From Clostridiales bacterium (GTDB taxonomy: Bacteria; Bacillota; Desulfotomaculia; Desulfotomaculales; VENG01): a stretch of 64,000 bases of DNA. Of the stretch, positions 63,756 through 64,000 are shown piece after piece. Every line of letters starts with the position of its first letter. Position 1 is the first letter of the stretch. The notes under the pieces were generated by a model. That model did no database searches. It was not told where the DNA came from and worked only from the letters and a program-made list of their open reading frames with translations. Location of the stretch: positions 62,001 to 126,000 of the forward strand of contig JAIPEW010000002.1 in assembly GCA_021736985.1 (NCBI GenBank), read 5' to 3'. The translations under genes and the position numbers were made by a program.

Positions 63756-64000
63756 CAGTATACTACTCAGCTTTTAGCAGGAGTAAACCGGGCAGCACAT
63801 AATAAGTTTGGTAGAGTTTACCCTTCGGAGATAATGGTCCAAACATTAAGAATGCTTGGACAAGGAATAAAAGTCTGTGTAGAAATATCTGGCATGGCAC
63901 TAGACGCTGGTTTAATTTCTTTTGATAAGGAAATAGCTGCAATCGGAGGTCCGGAGGGGGTAACGACACTGCAGCAGTAATTTTGCAGGCATTTTTTGAT
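63756..64000 (+). pseudogene. pyruvate kinase C-terminal-domain-like protein, fragment with frameshift
   Basis: An open stretch without a start codon reads [20 protein letters not shown], then [17 protein letters not shown] and [10 protein letters not shown], then shifts frame near 63958 in a run of five G; one added G restores [13 protein letters not shown]. This is the alpha/beta domain of pyruvate kinase C-terminal-like stand-alone proteins. An in-frame TAG at 63753 precedes it, so the N-terminal half is absent. The window ends inside it. Confidence 0.7.

Noticed and set aside
1-64000. CRISPR array, prophage or defence island
   Set aside because: No regularly spaced repeats of 25-37 bases, phage structural genes, cas genes, restriction or toxin-antitoxin genes were found. 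Of mobile DNA only the two IS3 relics were seen.

Overview
The window is AT-rich chromosome from what looks like a strictly anaerobic, low-GC Gram-positive (Clostridia/Peptococcia-type) sulfate reducer. The evidence is a Firmicutes-style division and cell wall cluster (mraZ to a DUF1290 protein, with DUF881 proteins and a SpoVD-type PBP with PASTA domains), a MurE with the DNPR motif of meso-diaminopimelate enzymes, AGGAGG-type ribosome binding sites with many TTG/GTG starts, CCA-encoding tRNA genes, and a complete sat-aprBA-qmoABC dissimilatory sulfate activation and reduction locus. No prophage, CRISPR array or intact mobile element is visible.

Layout. Bases 1-18523 are one minus-strand dcw cluster: mraZ, rsmH, ftsL, spoVD/ftsI, murE, murF, mraY, murD, ftsW, murG, murC, murB, murA, ftsQ, two DUF881 genes and a DUF1290 gene, with a possible 5' end of ftsA at the left edge. 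It is headed by four 10-bp MraZ-type boxes. Bases 18565-28000 (minus strand) hold a PHP phosphatase, a MetE-like protein, a patatin, a Fur-family regulator, a D-Ala-D-Ala carboxypeptidase, feoA-feoB behind a Fur-box-like site, a 45-residue membrane protein with a long leader, and an HtrA protease. An ArsB/NhaD-type permease follows at 27986-29380, then a decayed IS3 element. Bases 30305-39627 are the sulfate locus, read leftward sat, aprB, aprA, qmoA, qmoB, qmoC. Around it lie genes that fit sulfur metabolism: a cysteine-cluster protein, a NifX-like protein, DsrC, and a TauE/SafE exporter with a DUF1634 partner.

Bases 42010-49430 are mixed: a variant cis-prenyltransferase, tRNA-Gly, cobS-thiD, a rotting LysR/SMR efflux locus, tRNA-Leu, htpX, a YlbF protein and a 162-bp MITE-like derivative of the IS3 element. 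Bases 49533-54014 carry malQ and a GH57/DUF3536 gene (alpha-glucan metabolism), followed by a 57-residue Cys-rich protein and tRNA-Cys, tRNA-Gly, tRNA-Phe and tRNA-Asp. Bases 55014-57725 form a polyamine locus (pyruvoyl arginine decarboxylase, spermidine synthase, agmatinase). The right end has a stress-type protein, an endonuclease IV-like protein, a peptide-type solute-binding protein, a Gln/Met/Gly-rich prion-like protein, an EcsC-like protein, pyrE and a frameshifted pyruvate-kinase-C-like fragment.

Metabolically, Sat activates sulfate to APS, AprBA reduces APS to sulfite, and QmoABC passes electrons to AprBA. DsrC would carry the sulfur from later sulfite reduction and TauE may export sulfite. 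I see no clearly new multi-gene system. The most useful non-routine observations are the MraZ operator that fixes the mraZ start, a full-length QmoC in a Gram-positive context, the paired IS3 remnant and MITE, the decaying LysR/SMR locus with a Shine-Dalgarno site in a hairpin loop, several unannotated small proteins, and the prion-like protein.
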